Below are positions 1 through 16,500 of a stretch of 64,000 nucleotides of DNA, piece by piece. Source of the DNA: Phalacrocorax aristotelis (taxonomy: Eukaryota > Chordata > Aves > Suliformes > Phalacrocoracidae); the NCBI RefSeq assembly GCF_949628215.1, contig NC_134282.1:11964223-12028222 (forward strand). Reading direction: 5' to 3'. The position numbers and the translations under genes were made by a program. How positions within the stretch are numbered: the stretch's first letter is position 1; each line of letters begins with the position of its first letter. Below the pieces are notes generated by a model. It was not told the origin of the DNA and ran no database searches. It saw only the letters and a list, made by a program, of their open reading frames with translations.

Positions 1-1326
<1,326 letters not shown>

Positions 1327-1546
1327 CTGGAAGACAAGAGAGATACCGTCATAAGACATGTGGCATGAAGATTCACAGCTGTGTCTCAAGAGGCAAATGT
1401 AAAATGCTGTTTAAGCAAAAGCTTAAGTCAAAAACCTTTAAACAATTTTTAATTAAAAGGCACGTGGACCAAGATTCTTCTCAAGAGCATTTAGATCTTC
1501 AATACAGAGCAACCATATTTCAGTATGTATAGCGCACAGATGACCT

Positions 1547-1608
1547 GATAGACTAGATGACCTTTAAAAGGTACCTTCCAACCGAAACTATTCTATGATT
1601 CTATGATG
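1547..1608 (+). repeat. CR1 LINE 3'-end fragment
   Basis: The sequence reads as the last 60 or so bases of an avian CR1: a 'gatgacctttaaaaggtaccttccaacc' type segment followed by two copies of the terminal octamer (attctatg, 1590-1605). The CR1 sense strand is plus. It is a 5'-truncated stub with no coding content, located about 220 bp upstream of TRIP12 exon 2 in the TRIP12 direction. Confidence 0.85.
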
Positions 1609-4600
1609 ACACGCTTCTTTTCCGGCAGGCTTCTATAATTATTTCAAGGGGACAGACAAATGCAATATAGGGGAACATTAAGGAAAAACACACTAACTAG
1701 TAAAACTCAAGTACTATTGCTCTCTGTCAAGCATTAAGTATTTTAACTCTCACTGTGCAAGATGACAATGCCAGTTTCAGGAATAAGCAGCAGTATCCAC
1801 AAGATTACAGACTTGTGGACTTGACTACCGCGCTTTTAAAACAGCTTCTTTCTCTAGTCAGATTTATGTAACTTCCATTTGTTGGAACATGTAGGAACAT
1901 TTATCTTAGTAAAGAAAGACTCATAGTAATTCAGGAAAAAGATCTAGCTATAAAAGAAAGAAGTTCTTGCTCATGAGAGCTTAATTAGTGGGAAAAGGTA
2001 TTTGAGACAGAAGAATTAATAAGTGTACACAATTACTTAAAAAAACAAGATGATGGCTTGGTATTACTACTTTTGGAATTGCTTTGTGACTGCTAGAGGT
2101 CTACAGATATTATTTTGGTAGTTATTTATGGAAGACTACCATAACACCCAGCTGCTTTTCTCACAAACAGAGGTATTTCAAGATCAAGCCTCACTTCGCT
2201 TACAATGAAGAAAGGTAACTTTTACATCCTGTGCTAAATTAGTATTTCTATACGGAGAGCACAGCAACAGGACCACAACCAGCAAATCCAGTGTTACTGT
2301 TTCTAATTGTATGAAATCTGGTCAAAAGGTATTTTCAGGTGAAAAAAAGCCACAAGAAAGAAAATAACCAAAGATTAAGAACTTAATAGTCTGTAGGCTG
2401 ATTCAGTATCTATTTTATCTCTAGCCCAGTAAGCAAGTAGACTGCAAGGAACATATTTAAAACATTTCAGCTGCAGACAACTAAGGCTCAGGTCAAATCT
2501 GAATGCCTCCAGTAAAATAACTCTCAAGACCTGGGATTGTCAGTAAAGCCAGACAATGCTTGACTATAACTGTCTATTCCTCTAAAAAAGCCTACAGAAA
2601 CAAACAAAAGTGAGTAGACAAAAAAACTGTATCCTGAATTATTCAGTTTTACTGTAGGCCATAAGAAACCAGGCACATAAATTGGTATTATGCAAACCGT
2701 TACCTCACATACCTAGTACAATGCCAAAAGGAACATGTATATGATCAAGACACCTGCACAGCACAAGAAATTAGCAATCAGGCTTCTTCTAGCTCAGATC
2801 CAGTCTTGTTACATTGTAATGATACAACCTAATACTAAAAGCTCCTGGTTAGCATGCCAGAAATATTTTAAATAAGGTCCAGGAATCAAATAAGAATACA
2901 AGTTAGGCAGAAGAATTGCTCCCCATCCTAATCCCCCCATCACAGGAGGGAAAAGCATCTTTTAAAAGTCATGTTCTTTCTACTAAGAGGCCGGACACAG
3001 CAGCAGACAGCAAAGGCAGAAAGTAGGATTAATTAGCAAATCGTTGTCTTAACCTTGTCTTTTTTACCTGATGATTAGAAACTGGAAAGAATACAAGTAG
3101 AACACAAAATACACAATCCCACAAAATATAGGTGTTCAATGAACCTTGTAGGTAGAAGCCTTGATAACTGGGAAGTTGAGAAAGATGCAAAACCCTTCTC
3201 CTCAGAAGCTGAGCTTTCCTTCTTCGTTATTATTTCTCTTATCCTAACTCCTTAATCATACCAAATAGTCCCACTAACAGGAAGGTATAAAGCTTTTAAT
3301 TAGTACATGACACCTTCAGTCTACAACTTCTTATACTTTGGAGCACAAAGAGATTTACAATGGAACAGAAAAAGCCTGCTATAGCCGGAAATTATGCTAG
3401 TATGCTGGTGCAGCCAGATTAGTCAGGTTGAGGAGAGCATAAGTGGCAGCATTCTCTGCTGAGTACACTGCAGATGCGAGACAACGAGCCTAGCATTAAC
3501 TAGGCTGAAAGCTGACCAAGGTTCCAGCACTACCTAGGGGGTCTTGCTGAAGTCGATCACAGGCACTGCCAAATGCTGTTGTGCATTCTTTCTTTATATT
3601 GAGACACCAAGTTTAAAAAAAAAAAAACACGCTCTTCATAAACATCAGCAAGGAGGCACATTTTGTGCCTTTTCTGAAAGGAGGAAGTCGTGTCCCTCCT
3701 GTACAAAGGTCAACTGAGGCCAAAATTGGGTACTAATGTCAAACTACTAGTCATACCATGAAACAGTTGCCATAGATCTATTGTATCACCTTGTACTGAC
3801 TATACAAATGTGCATTCCAGCAGGTTTCATTCTGCAAGGAGCAACGCTCACTCTACAGCTCTGCTAGGTCAGCCACGTGCTTTCCCACCGAGGGCCAACA
3901 CATGGCCTTCTCCACAGAACACCAGAAGAGTTAGCCAAAGAAAACATCACATGGGCAATCCTGGTGCTGTCTAGGGAAACTTGAGTTTAATGTGGGTCTG
4001 TCTGGGTCAGCCAGCCACTTTAAGTAGGCTGTGCTTTTAAGTTCTGCAGCACAGTGTGTTGCCATACATATATTTGCAGCTGTGTAGAAGAATGAAATGT
4101 CAGCTGTTTTATCCTGTAAGGCATCTGTCAAGTCAAGATGATGTCCAGAGCTACCTTCTATATTGAAACCTCTCAACTTAACTGTGTTTATTGTGTAGCA
4201 TGTTGCCATATGACTCCCAGTTTACCTTTGAATACAACGCTGCTTCATAATTCAGTTATAACATTTAACATCAAAATATTAATTTCTCACTGCAAGTATC
4301 TGAAGCCACACAGTATCACGTGCCCAGTTAGTCCAGCAGGGAAGAGACCTTTTTAGTGGGTTACAACTGCATCTTCCACATGCTAGAAGAAGAGCCCTGA
4401 GGTTCCTAAAGCTGAACTGTTCTCAGAGTTGTCCCTCCAACTGTAAGCTTCACTCCCAGCACTCGGCTTATTCTTCCCCCTCTTTAGGTACCTAAATTCA
4501 AAGGACATGTGCAACCTAGTAGATCAGCTCAATGTGCCAATGCAGTCCAGTCACATTTTAAGACAATCTCCTCAACTACATTGAGCATTCTCCCCACACC

Positions 4601-7572
4601 CACAATAAGCGAAAGTTAAAACCGTACATCAGGCTCCCATGCTTCAGTTGACAGGCTTTGTGATTTGAGAACTTTAAGTTCAGGTCCTCTTCTAGCATAA
4701 AGTTTTCTGTAAACAAGCCATTCTAATTACTGTTTCACAACTTCATATTCCTAGCTGTAATGATGCCAAAGCACTGGCCCACAGCTCTCCTCATAAGCAG
4801 ACTCTTTAGACTGAGGGTGAATATAAAAACCAGCATTTCAAAATAAACCCACAATATATCTTCTGAAGAGGTCTAACAGCACTGGCATCTAATTGTTATT
4901 ATCCTGCATAGTATTGTATTTGACTACCATTAACAGTCATCTTTGTTATGATACAGGAAAGCTACTAGAATTAATTTCTGTAGACATAGCATACCTATTA
5001 CAATTTTAGCTAATGTATAGCCAACATAGTACTTGGAGAGGTTCTACAAGGAACACAAGTTACAAAAAAACCCTGTCAACTTGCAGTGAAGCCTTTACCT
5101 TTCTTCTCATGGAAAAGCCAACGGAAAGTGACTGACACTTTTCCACATCTTTGAAGCAGAGGAAACAGACAACTACAGAACAAGCCGGTATTGGCTTTTA
5201 CTTCACACCCAAAAGCCCTCCCTGAAGGATACTGTGAACTATGATGCAGGCTACAGAGAAGAAACAAGAATCAGTAAACTGAAGCACTCCAACAGGCTCT
5301 AGGGCCACTAACAATGTAACACGGCAAACTGTTAACAACCACTGTAAAAATGGAATTGAATGCTTGCACAAGAAAATGACTTCCTTAATCTACTTGGATG
5401 AGCTCCAGAACTTGCTTGTTTGTTTTTGTTTGGGGGTTTTTGGTGGTTTGTTTTTCAGGGTTTTTAAGTTCTTGGCAAGAGTCTAGGTAGTACAAGAAAT
5501 TTTCAGGCAAAATCTTGCACTCCAATTTCCTGAATATTTAAGGATATGCCTAGCACCTCTGCCTGTAATGTCTGTTATCTGCTTGGGGTTAAGCACACTA
5601 GTTGGCACAGTTTCTCTTTTGTACCTTGGCCCAAAAACCAGTGCCTTACTTAATGCTGCTGCAGCAAGCCAGCTTCTCAAAATTGCAGAGTCTTACTTCC
5701 CTGAAGTCAGTATTAGGTAAAAGCCAGGGAAGAAGGAAAAGACAGAGGGATGTTTATATGACTTGTAAGTTAAGAACATTTTCTTCCAGTAAGTTGTACA
5801 TCTTGCTAGCCAGAACCCAGAGTTCAGCCTACTTATCAGAAAACGTTAAGTTTAAAACTTCTGATTTGTATTCTTTCACTTCACTTCAGTTAAGTTTATT
5901 TGATCAGATGTAACATTATTTTACTCAATCAGCTGTATCTGTGACAAATCTAGCCAGTTAAGGTAGAAGCAACATTCTAAATATACAAGCATATAACACA
6001 TTTAGAGTTGAGACTTTAATTGCAACTAAACTGATGAACTTACTGCATATGGTTCAGTAACTGCCGAATTGTTTTGGACCTACATTACTTCATTTTAAAA
6101 CTGATCCCATAGTTGCACCTCATTTTTGCTCACTGCTCACAAGATTCTCCTCATTTACCTGCAAACATATGTACCTATTTTCTTGTCTGGCAAGCAAGCA
6201 CTTGCAAGCATCCGTTCAATTCCTTCTACTACTTCACCAGCTGACTCGAATTCATCATTAAGAAGACTTCTTAGTCTAGTTAGTTGCTTTAAACAGAGCC
6301 TTGTGCATCTGATTTTGATGACACCCTTCCTCACTATACTCTCTAAATTCAATAGTTATCCACTCTGCCCAGTTCTTTTTCCACTGCAGTCTTCACCTCC
6401 AAACATAAATTTCATGTCAAAGCTTCATACAGGCAGAAGCTTGTATTTGCAGTTTAGCAGCCTCTTGTCCCTTCTGCTTGTAGAAATAGCTCATGGAATA
6501 ATTTAGGGAGTAGGTACACCACCATACTGAAGATTTCCTAGAAAAATTTTCAGTGACATTTCCCAAATTCTCATCATCCTTCCCTTCTTGTCAGAAAGTT
6601 TCTATATACAAACAAGCAGAGTTTAACAGCGTACAGAGGCAAACTCCTCTTCAGACCTGATGAGCAGTTCAACTGGAGTACAACAGTTAAGTTAAAATCA
6701 TTAGAAAGCCCTAGCTGGAACAGACCTCTCAAAATCATGTGCTCCATTCCCCTACTGAAATTAAGACCTTAGCTTATAGTAGAGCTCTCTCTGCTGAGAG
6801 GTGACAATTTCCAACCACAATGACAAAATATATTTTAATTTCTAAGCAAAAGCAGGAAGGCAGAAGGTAAATCATGAGATACCCCGAAGAAAGGGGAAAG
6901 AAAAAAAATCCCAAATTAAATAAGATATCAAAACATCATTCCCGATAAAGGCATGCAGAGAAGACAGTAACACGCTATCAGAAAACAGTATTTTCTGCAG
7001 AAGCATTTGATAAAATGTCATACAATTGCTATCAGTTCAAGCAACCTGAGATCTCAGATCTGTGTAGATGTACAGGTGTGCAAGGACACACTCCCCATCT
7101 CTCCCAAGGGCAAGCTCTCTGAGAAGAAAACAAACAGCTCTGGCCCCATCCCTCACTGCAATCATGTATAGCTCAGAAAGCATCCCCTCTGCTCTGCAGT
7201 TCCTCAAAACCACAATCCAGTATCCTGGACTGAGATGAGGAAATAAGCAAAATGGGCATGTAAACTGCAGGTATCAAAGGAGTCCAGTCACTGAAGACAT
7301 TATAGGCTTAAGGACTAGCTCACCTATCCATTTTGCACTGGGTAACTTCAGATTTTTCCAAACTGCTGACAAAAAAGCTTCAGCAAAATTTTCTTAGATT
7401 CATTTTAAATGGAAGAGTTCTTTTTAATGCAGTTACTCTGTAATCAGAGTGGATGCACTACTTAACCATTTCAAAAATAGCCCATATATTAAAAGATACT
7501 GCAGAAAACTTATCAAATACCCAAAGGCCATCAATACACTCAAGCTACAGGCTCCACAGGAGGGAGGTGGGG

Positions 7573-7590
7573 AAAAAAAAAAAAAAAAAA
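7573..7590 (+). repeat. Poly(A) run, A18
   Basis: An uninterrupted run of 18 A on the plus strand (T18 in the TRIP12 sense direction), next to a short G-rich stretch. It may be a retroposon tail or a simple mononucleotide repeat. I see no clear source element beside it. Confidence 0.8.
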
Positions 7591-10500
7591 GAGCAGGAGT
7601 TACTCCCATTCCACTGACTTTACAACAGACATCCATGAGAAGATTATGGTAGCCTTTGGGCCTTGCTACATCAGAAAGAAGCCAGCTTTCCTTTACACAG
7701 TCTTTCAAGAGCTTAGACCTTGCCTAGCCTTCTAGCTAAGACAGTGGCAATGAAGAAGGCTACCTTCACAGAATCAACAACTTGAAAAGGATTAACCACC
7801 AAATCAAGATTCTCTAGACTGCATCTATGTGTATAATGACTTATAGACAAAGATTGGGAAGAGAAAATCTTGGCAAGTAAGAACCGAGAAGAGCTAAAGA
7901 TCTTCATTTGTGGTCTCATCATTCAGAATTAGGGGAAACTATACTTCTAATTGGCAGTCAGAATATTCATTGCCTCAAACTGAAGATTTTCAAGTTCCCA
8001 CAGGACCTAAAACACACTGAAAACACCTCTGCAAAGGTGCACAACACTGCTCACTAGAGGAATGCCCAGGTTGTTACATCTGTGTGATCCAACAGGTTAT
8101 ACATGCCATGACTCCAAGCCAGCAAAGTGCACCCTTACCTACAGACTTCTGTTTGGTGAACGGCCTGGAAGAAAGCTGTGCAAAAGATACCATAGCTTGA
8201 GAACATGTAGTCTGGGGAAGTCAGAGGCCAAGTATTGTTTAAGGCAAAATCTAAATGCATACTATCACATGCTCCAGCATTGGTAAGAAGTTTTGACAGT
8301 GGGAAGACATTTGGAGTTGCAGAGCTGAACAGCCTCCCCCCTGCTTCAAGCAAGTCACTTTGAAGGCAGACTGCAGAGACCTTTTGCTGGACTTGGTACA
8401 GAAAAGCAAACTGAAGCTGTCTTCAGTGACCCAAAATCAGCTAAAATAGCAAACATGGCACTACTCAAAACTATAGAGAAGCATAGGTACCACTGGCAGA
8501 TGGCTTTATAACCAGTTCACAGTAAAACTGACTGTTTGAGAATTTCAACGGCTCAAGAACCAAGAGAAACCTATGGATGAAAGGGAGGGCCACAAATTAT
8601 TTAAGACAGCAGAACATCCCCATTCATCTGGACAGCTTAAAGGAACCAAAAAAACTGCAGCTCATGTTCTATTCTGTATATGGTTGTACAGGATACAAAT
8701 GTGACCTCAGGTGTCTCAGGTCTGTTTGTACAATCAGTGTCTCCAGCTCATGGTACACAGGAATCCATAACTTCATTACTGAAGAAAGAATCATCGTTTT
8801 AGTGCACTGAGAAATTAAACCAGGACTAAAGCTTAACTTAACTCTTGCAAGCTAGTTAAGGGGGCTAACTAATGTCAGGATTATAAAAGCCTTTATCTCC
8901 TATACTCCTTTCCTCTGCAAGACCTGGAAGCTGCAGCCTGAGGAGAAAAAGTAAGGGAGTTGCATGGAACAAATATAATGCTGGTTTGAGGGCACCCCTC
9001 TTCTGCCACCTCGCTGCTTTGTTTCTCTTATGTTCATCAAGGACAGGAATATTACAAGTTGTGACACTCTTCTTTGGACTGCATTTTGGTTCACAAAATT
9101 ACACAAGTGTCATTCAGATCTTAGATCTTCAGCCAAAAGAGAAGTTAAGAAAAACAGAAAACATTTCATCTTATTCTCTTGCTTATCTATAGTTTAGCAT
9201 TCTGTATCTTTGGAAATTAAGGGTGTTGTCAACAGCAGCCATTCCTCTAGTTTTTGAGAGCATCAGCAATGGAGTTGATTATAAAAACAATCTCTTCAAA
9301 TATTTATTTACAAGGGTAGACCACAACTTAATTCAAAGAATCTGGCCTTGTAAAAAAATTCAAAGAACTGCAGTTGTTGTTCTCCAAATAAACTAAGTTT
9401 GTTACCTTTCCATGTCACTGCTTGTAGCACATCCAAACTAGTTCAACATAAGTTTTCCATCAGTGTATGGGTTCACTTGAATTCATTAACGAAGGAAGGT
9501 AATACTCTCTCACTGGCAGAATGCCAGGCCTTAACACTTCAGGAAAATATTTTCATGTTTACAACACCTGTAGTTTTTCAGTCTTCAGTGCTCTGTTTAG
9601 TTTTGGGTTTTTAACCAGCTCAACATTAAATTTTGTTGTTTAATTCAGTCAATTCTGCAGCAATTAATTTTTTTCTGCTCACAAATATAAAGACTACCAA
9701 ATACGTAAGAACCCAGAAACTTCTGAATCAAACTGTGTTCAGTAAAAGAATAGTCTGATCTGGATAGCTGCGAGTCAGCCAGCAACAGTTCAGCTTCAGA
9801 AGAGGCCCACAGATAGTTAAGCCATCTCAGTAACAGGAAGGATTTGTTACACCACATGGACAACACATATGAACAGCAAACATTAGCTGCAGAATACTGA
9901 ACCAGTTTTTGCCTCTTTAGCACAATAATAGGAAAAAGAAGGAAAATGCATGGAACAAATGTGTTCAAAGTTTACTCTTCTATATACTCGCATCACAGAG
10001 CAAAATTTCTCTGCCAAATCAGATCAAGCAAGAGCTTGACTTCACATCTACAGGAACCTTAAGCTTACTGTTACTGACAAACTGCTAGACAGAGAACTTT
10101 ATGAGAGTCTCAGTTTGCAATTCCACTACGTGGTGCCGATACAAGTGTGGTTCCAACCTGTTAGCAGTAACAGAAGTAATACTTTAAATTAAATAGAAGC
10201 AACTAGTATCTCCAAGGGAAAATAACATATTTTCCAGCAGCCAAGTTCTGACCAAACCTCTGCTATTTGTACCCAGAGCAAACTGATGTGAATTCTTCTT
10301 TGTTTCTAGCACACTCCCAACAAAAACCATCACAAGCAATAGAAGTAAAAACCTCATCTGTCCTTCATTTTCAGCTTCTCTAGAAACCCTTGTTTAGTAG
10401 GGGCCAAAATCCACTGTGTGGTGCCTTAAGCTTTCACTAACATTATAAAAAAATACGCTGCCTGGCAAGCTTGAGGGAGAACATTCTCTTCAGAAGAGAG

Positions 10501-13500
10501 GAATGAATTTGAATGAGGAGCTTTTGCCTTCCAAGACAGCATGAACGAAAGCACAGAATACTTCATGAAGTACAGAGCAGTGACATGGCCAGAAACGAAG
10601 ACAAGCTAGCAGGTAGGTCGTCAAGACCAAGTGAACGGCTGTAGCAAAGTTGGGGCAGGGGGCATTTATTACCAGTGAACAAAAAAGTCAGTTGAGCAAT
10701 TAGTGCAAATTTCAGTTTAGGAGCTTGATTTCAGTGTTGTCAGGCAAGTGAACCAAGAAGTACCCAAGAGCATCACCTACTCTGAGAGTCTGCCCTGCCC
10801 AATGCTTAACGCCCAGCTGCCTTTGAGCTGCATAGCTCCATTTACTTCAATATTATGAGTTTGAATGCAGAACCTACTGCTACAACACCAAGCCTCTTCA
10901 CTCTGCTAACCCCATAGACCAGATGGTGCCTTATTTGCAGTTTGCTATTCACCTGCAGCTGGCACACAGACCCTTAAGTAAAATCAAGCGCAATAACACA
11001 AGACAAATACTGATATGATACATGCCCATGTTCTACCTGCAGAGCCTGTTAGACAATGCATGCCCCAAGTTGCAGCACAGAAGGTTGCTTGAGCCCTGCC
11101 AAATTCCTAATCAACTTCTGCCAAGGTGTCTTAAATTATAGAGACACCTAGTGAGCTCGGTGGCTAATAAAACATGGTTTGGCCACCCAAAGTCTAAATT
11201 AACTTAAGATGATCTCTGCAGTCTTCTAGACAACTGCAGGGGAGCTGAAAACAAAACAAAAAAAAGAACAGAACTCTAATTAGCAACTGGAATGAAGAAA
11301 TTCAGAGACTAGATCTTACCGAAGTTACTGCTGGAAGAAGAAACACAAAAATGAGTTGACATATACAAGTAGATTAGACAAGTGCCACAGATAAACCCAA
11401 GATGACACGTCTAAGGGCATCATGTAGATCTACCTTGAAAACAAAGTAAAGATGGAGGAGACTAGGTCTTCATTTTGATAATATTCAGCTTCAGCTTGAA
11501 ACAAGTTTACATATAGAAATACCAAAAGTTGAGAAGCCTGTTCACTCATAATAGCATGCCTTAAAGAGAAACACTTTAAAGCGAAAAAAAAAGTCTGCTT
11601 CCAGGGGAAGGGAGGAGGAGTACTCACCTGTTTTCTACTTCACTGGCATAGGTCTCAAGTTTTTGCATCTTCAAAATATCATTCACAAAAGGTCTGGACC
11701 AATCAGGAGGATCTCAGGAGTTACCCTTTTGTTTTTCTAATCACTGATATTTAGCAGCAACTCAAGCTGATGGCTGTTGAGGCTTCCTTTCCTAGACTGT
11801 CTCCAGGAGGTTATACTATCCTCCTGAACAAAGACTTCTACCCAAATGCTACACAAAAAAAGGCCACAGACCTAACGCATAGCAAGGTTCCTACACCACA
11901 TTATACAATCTGGGAAGTGATATAATTGTTGTTGAGGAAGAAATCCAATTTAAAAAGGTTAGGTTTCTGGCTTCCTCAGCACTGGATCTGCACATGGATC
12001 TTTAGCTATCACAAGGACAGTGCAACAACAAAGGGATTAAAAATACATTTAAGGTTTCTAAACTGCATAGTGCTTAAACCAATGGCATCTTGGAATTATG
12101 TGCCACAGATGCATCTTCTTGACCAAAGAAAAACAATTTATATAGTCACATTATACCTTGCAGTGATGTCATTAACAACGAGCTCCAATACACATACCAA
12201 ATTACTGACATAGACAATTAGACATTTACCTCGTATGAAGTCATGAGCCAAACTACCTTCCAAATACCCGTACAGAGAAACAGAAGAGAAGTTCTGTGTA
12301 AAGCTGAACAAAAGAAGTCACACCCAAAGAAACACCTGTTAAACACTAAGGATTAAGCTGTCTAAGCTGATCCTCTCATTGATAGGATCAGGAGTTTACA
12401 GTGCTCAGAGCTATTCTTTTATGGCAACTACACAAAAGACCATACTATTAGCTTCCACAACTGCATTTTAGGAAGCTTCCAACCTTTACAGTCATGGCAA
12501 AAGTTATCAAAAGCCAGAGTACCAAGATTTATGAAAGACTTTACCTTATGGCACACTTCATTGATGAGACTTTCTACTCCGCTCTGCACATATGCACCTT
12601 TTCAGTACTTAACAACAGAACAAGTCTGTGGGAATGAGACATTACACATGGAGATCCCAGAGTATGGGAATGACAAATGAGTGTTCCAACAACCTGAATA
12701 CATTTAAGATGCTGAACTTGAGCAAATGTAACTCTCAGAGCTCTTTCAAATGCTTTTGAGCAGGGATGTCAGACTTAGAGCTAATTTTAAGCTAGACAAG
12801 AACTCACCATCACAAACTTTAATACAGACAAGTCTACCACAGATTCTTCCTTCCTGTATGTGCAAGTACCACCAGCCCTTTCTTCTGCTTTACCTCACCA
12901 ATTACTCTTACCTCCTCTCTCCCAGGCTACCCACAACACTTTCCTTCCACAAGCAACAACCATAACTATGCCTGTATTTTATAGTTCAGTAGATCAACAA
13001 GTGACACTAATAAGGTATTCTTCCTCGGAGTCATAGCACAGCCAGGTTTGCCAAAGCCTGAACTCCTTGCTAATACTCACTTTAGAGCTGGAAGAAAGGC
13101 TACTTACTTTCTGGCAAGGAGACATTCCAATAGATGCTGCCTAAATCTGGTCAATGTTTTCAGTTATCTCCCAGCTGAAGTACAGCGCTCTGATGGGCTG
13201 AAACGATTCACACACTACCAGTAATACACATCAGAAGAACACAAAGTTTCTCCACAGCTCTGAGATACTTATAAAAGAATAAGCAGAGTTGTAGGCTTTC
13301 TATATCTTCATCTTAGGACCAAAACTATTATTTAAGAACTAGATATTACAACAGTTGATTTGATAAGCCTTTGCTCTTGCAATTTGCTCTGTGACCCAGT
13401 CAGAATACTCAGGAGTTGCCTCCTACACAGGTGACTTTTTATCCTACACTAATGCTTAGCTATGCTTTATGAGCAAACATACAACTTATCACCCCCAAAC

Positions 13501-16500
13501 AACACATATTGATTCTGGTCTTGTCTAGGACTGGAGGAGAATATTGTGAGGAAGAGAGGAAAGGAAGACAATGTTTGTTTTAAATACTTTGTGGGTACAT
13601 GAAAGATAGAATACTTTGGAGCAAAGCTCCGCATCTATCTTGCTACGCTCCTGAAATACATTTTTGCAAACATGAAAAAAAAATCCCATACCATTAAGAT
13701 GACACTGAATTGGAAGCAAACTTCATTTAATTCCTATGCAAGATGTCTTGTCCTTTTGTTTTTCTTTCAAAAATATCCACAAGACACTCATATAGCTTCA
13801 GAACTATTGTGGATGTTATCTTCTTTACTATTTATTTTAAGCCATTTAATAAAATGTACTAGTAAGGGAAACAAGACAAACAAAAGAATATTTAACTGGA
13901 GAGGGCAGCTTCATCATGATATAAGATAGAACAACTCTATAACACTTGAGTAAAAAGCACATGGGGAATGGAGCAGCTTCAGGGAAAGATTAAAGAAAGA
14001 ATATGAAGTATACAGGCTTGTGAAGGAAGAGGGAAAATACCTGTAGGCCCAGAAGTAAGCACAGTTTCTTCCTTCCATCCCTTCTGCACAGTATCTGACC
14101 ATATCAAATGCAAAATTTAGGTATTTCATAAAGGCTGCAGCCTCTCTTAATCCTACATCTGTTCTGCTAATCAAACATCCAGCTAGGAGCATGCACCTCC
14201 CCATCCTGCATATGGCTAATGAGCAATGAAGTGTTCCAGTAATCACAGTATCCTTACTGCTCCTACTTCCCCACTTCAAGTCTTTGAAATAAATCTTTTC
14301 TCCCATCAATTACTTCCTAGCACCTCCAACCCCCATTAGCAACCAAGGATGCCAAATTAATTGTACTACCTTTGGGTCTTTCTTCTATGCTTTTCAATCT
14401 TTATTTTTATGGGTGTTTTTTTTTTATTTAAAGGCTCCCCTGACAGAACAGCTTTGGGACATAGATACTGTGTACTTCACTTTGAAAACAGTCTGGTCTG
14501 TCCAGCATAAACTTCTTCCACATAACTGAACATTAAATAGTTGGAAAACATTGCTCACCAAACTTGTAGTATCTATTAAGAAATCATTTCAAGTATTTCC
14601 TGTTAAATGTCTGTTTTGACTAATTAGAAAGTAGAGGGTATGAAGCTTCTAACACTGAACTTTCAAATCAGCTGCCAGGTGTTACAGTTTGAAACATCCA
14701 GGACAGCATATGCCATTAGCATATACTAATATGACAATATGTATTACAATAAGCAGCTGCATAATAGAGTCTGAAAGTTTCAGGGGTGCTTTTTTATTTT
14801 CTAGAAAAACATTTCAAATGTGCTATAGCAGTGTTTGTTTTATAATGGATACTTTTCTAATTAAAACGACAGCATAAACATTCTGTACATATTCAGATAT
14901 GACAGACATTGAGCCAAACACACCCTTTTTAAAAAAAAAAACCAAACTCTAAGCTTAATAGTGATTATACTTCCTTGTACTATTCATACAAGATTTAACT
15001 TAATACTAAAGTTACAGTACAGACTACGGAGAGAAAACCTAAGCAAGCCAGTCTTGAGGGCATTAGAGCCACCAGTCTGCACTATACAATTTTTCAGCTG
15101 AACTCTACTACCTCCCAAAGAGTACCTCAGTACCGACGGAAGTTAAAAACCCAACAAGATTTCTTGGGGGACATCCTACTGCACGTGGTCATCTGACTAG
15201 ATTGGAAAGTTAGTTCCTCTAATCCAAAAAACAAAGTGAAAGTGGTGTGTACTTGGTAGCAGGTAGTTTCCAACTACCACATGTATTTATCCAAAGTTCC
15301 TACCTTTGAGTACATCACTATTTCAAGCCCCTTCTCTTACACAAATACTTCAGAAAGTACAGGGATAGAGTACAATTATCAGTTTCACTCTAATGCCTGG
15401 ACAGGCCTTTTTTATGTTAGAATTCAGCACATCAAACTTCAGGAGATGGTCAAAAATATAGACGATCGCATCTGTACAAGTTTATAAAGATAATTTAAAA
15501 CCTGACACTTTGAACTATCAAATTGTCATCAGTAAAAGCTTTCAAACTCTGCTGAAGCAACCTGAAATTAGATCAGCTTCTCCTCCACTCGTTCATCACA
15601 AATGCTACTCCAGTCTACGCAAGTATAAAGAACAAAGCAGCTTAGATGATAGTCAGTCACAGTGTGTATTTTAAATTTCTTCCCACCTCAAAGCTGGGCT
15701 ACCAGCCTTCCAACCTCCCCAACAATGCAGCAAACACACACCAAGAACTGATGCAACTCCAGTTTGTTGCTATAACCCAAAATACTATTAAGTAGTAACC
15801 AGCTACCTTGTTTTTGGATGCACCTTGACTTAACTAAACTTAAGACATTTAAATCACTGCATTCTACTACAGTTTGAGCTTCTGCTTCTAGCTGCCACAG
15901 GTCTGGATTCACACTAGTCACTTTCTGCTTTTGATATTGTCAACAGAAAGACCAAACCCTTCTGAAGTATGCTTTTTTTTAGCATGTTAGATAATACACA
16001 TAAAGCAAAGATAAGGGCTTACAAGCCCCAACTCAGCTATGTCCCACACAAGCTGCCTGAGAATCAGAGGAACTACAGTTGCTTCCGTCTTTACTTGTCA
16101 CACTCAAGTGATCTCCAAGTAGCATTCATGCGTCAATGGGCACAAAACTCTGGGTCACTGAATTGCTCGCCTCAGCTGTTCAAAGCTTAAGCATGCCAGG
16201 TTAACATCTTTAGAACACCTCCCCTTAAGGGAACTAAGCACAGAGATCCCTGTGGGAGCAACAACCTTTCATGGTATAGCTATAACATTTATGACAATAC
16301 AGCCAGAGCCAGCAGTATAAAAACTGAACACTTGTACATACTTTTGTACTTCGTTTTCTTCTCCTCCTCTCCTGCCAACCTTTAACTGGCAACTACATAT
16401 TTTAGGCTAAAAGTCAGGCATTTAAAGTACTCCAATCAAAAGTGATTGAAAAACACAGTAAGGAAGAATTTTCCCTCTGCTTTAAAAAAAAAACAAACAA

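Noticed and set aside
6126-6506. 126-codon plus frame in TRIP12 intron 1
   Set aside because: Ser/Leu-rich with no domain and no splice or promoter support; it is within the range expected by chance in 26 kb of intron.
6709-6775. Possible CR1 fragment ('ctggaacagacctctcaaaatcatgtgctccattcc')
   Set aside because: The resemblance to the CR1 3' region is limited to a few words and there is no tail, so it is too weak to annotate.
13914-14309. 131-codon minus frame in TRIP12 intron 1, same strand as the gene
   Set aside because: Cys-, Leu- and Ser-containing with no family match that I recognise. TRIP12 coding starts downstream at 1277, so it could only be leader or chance.
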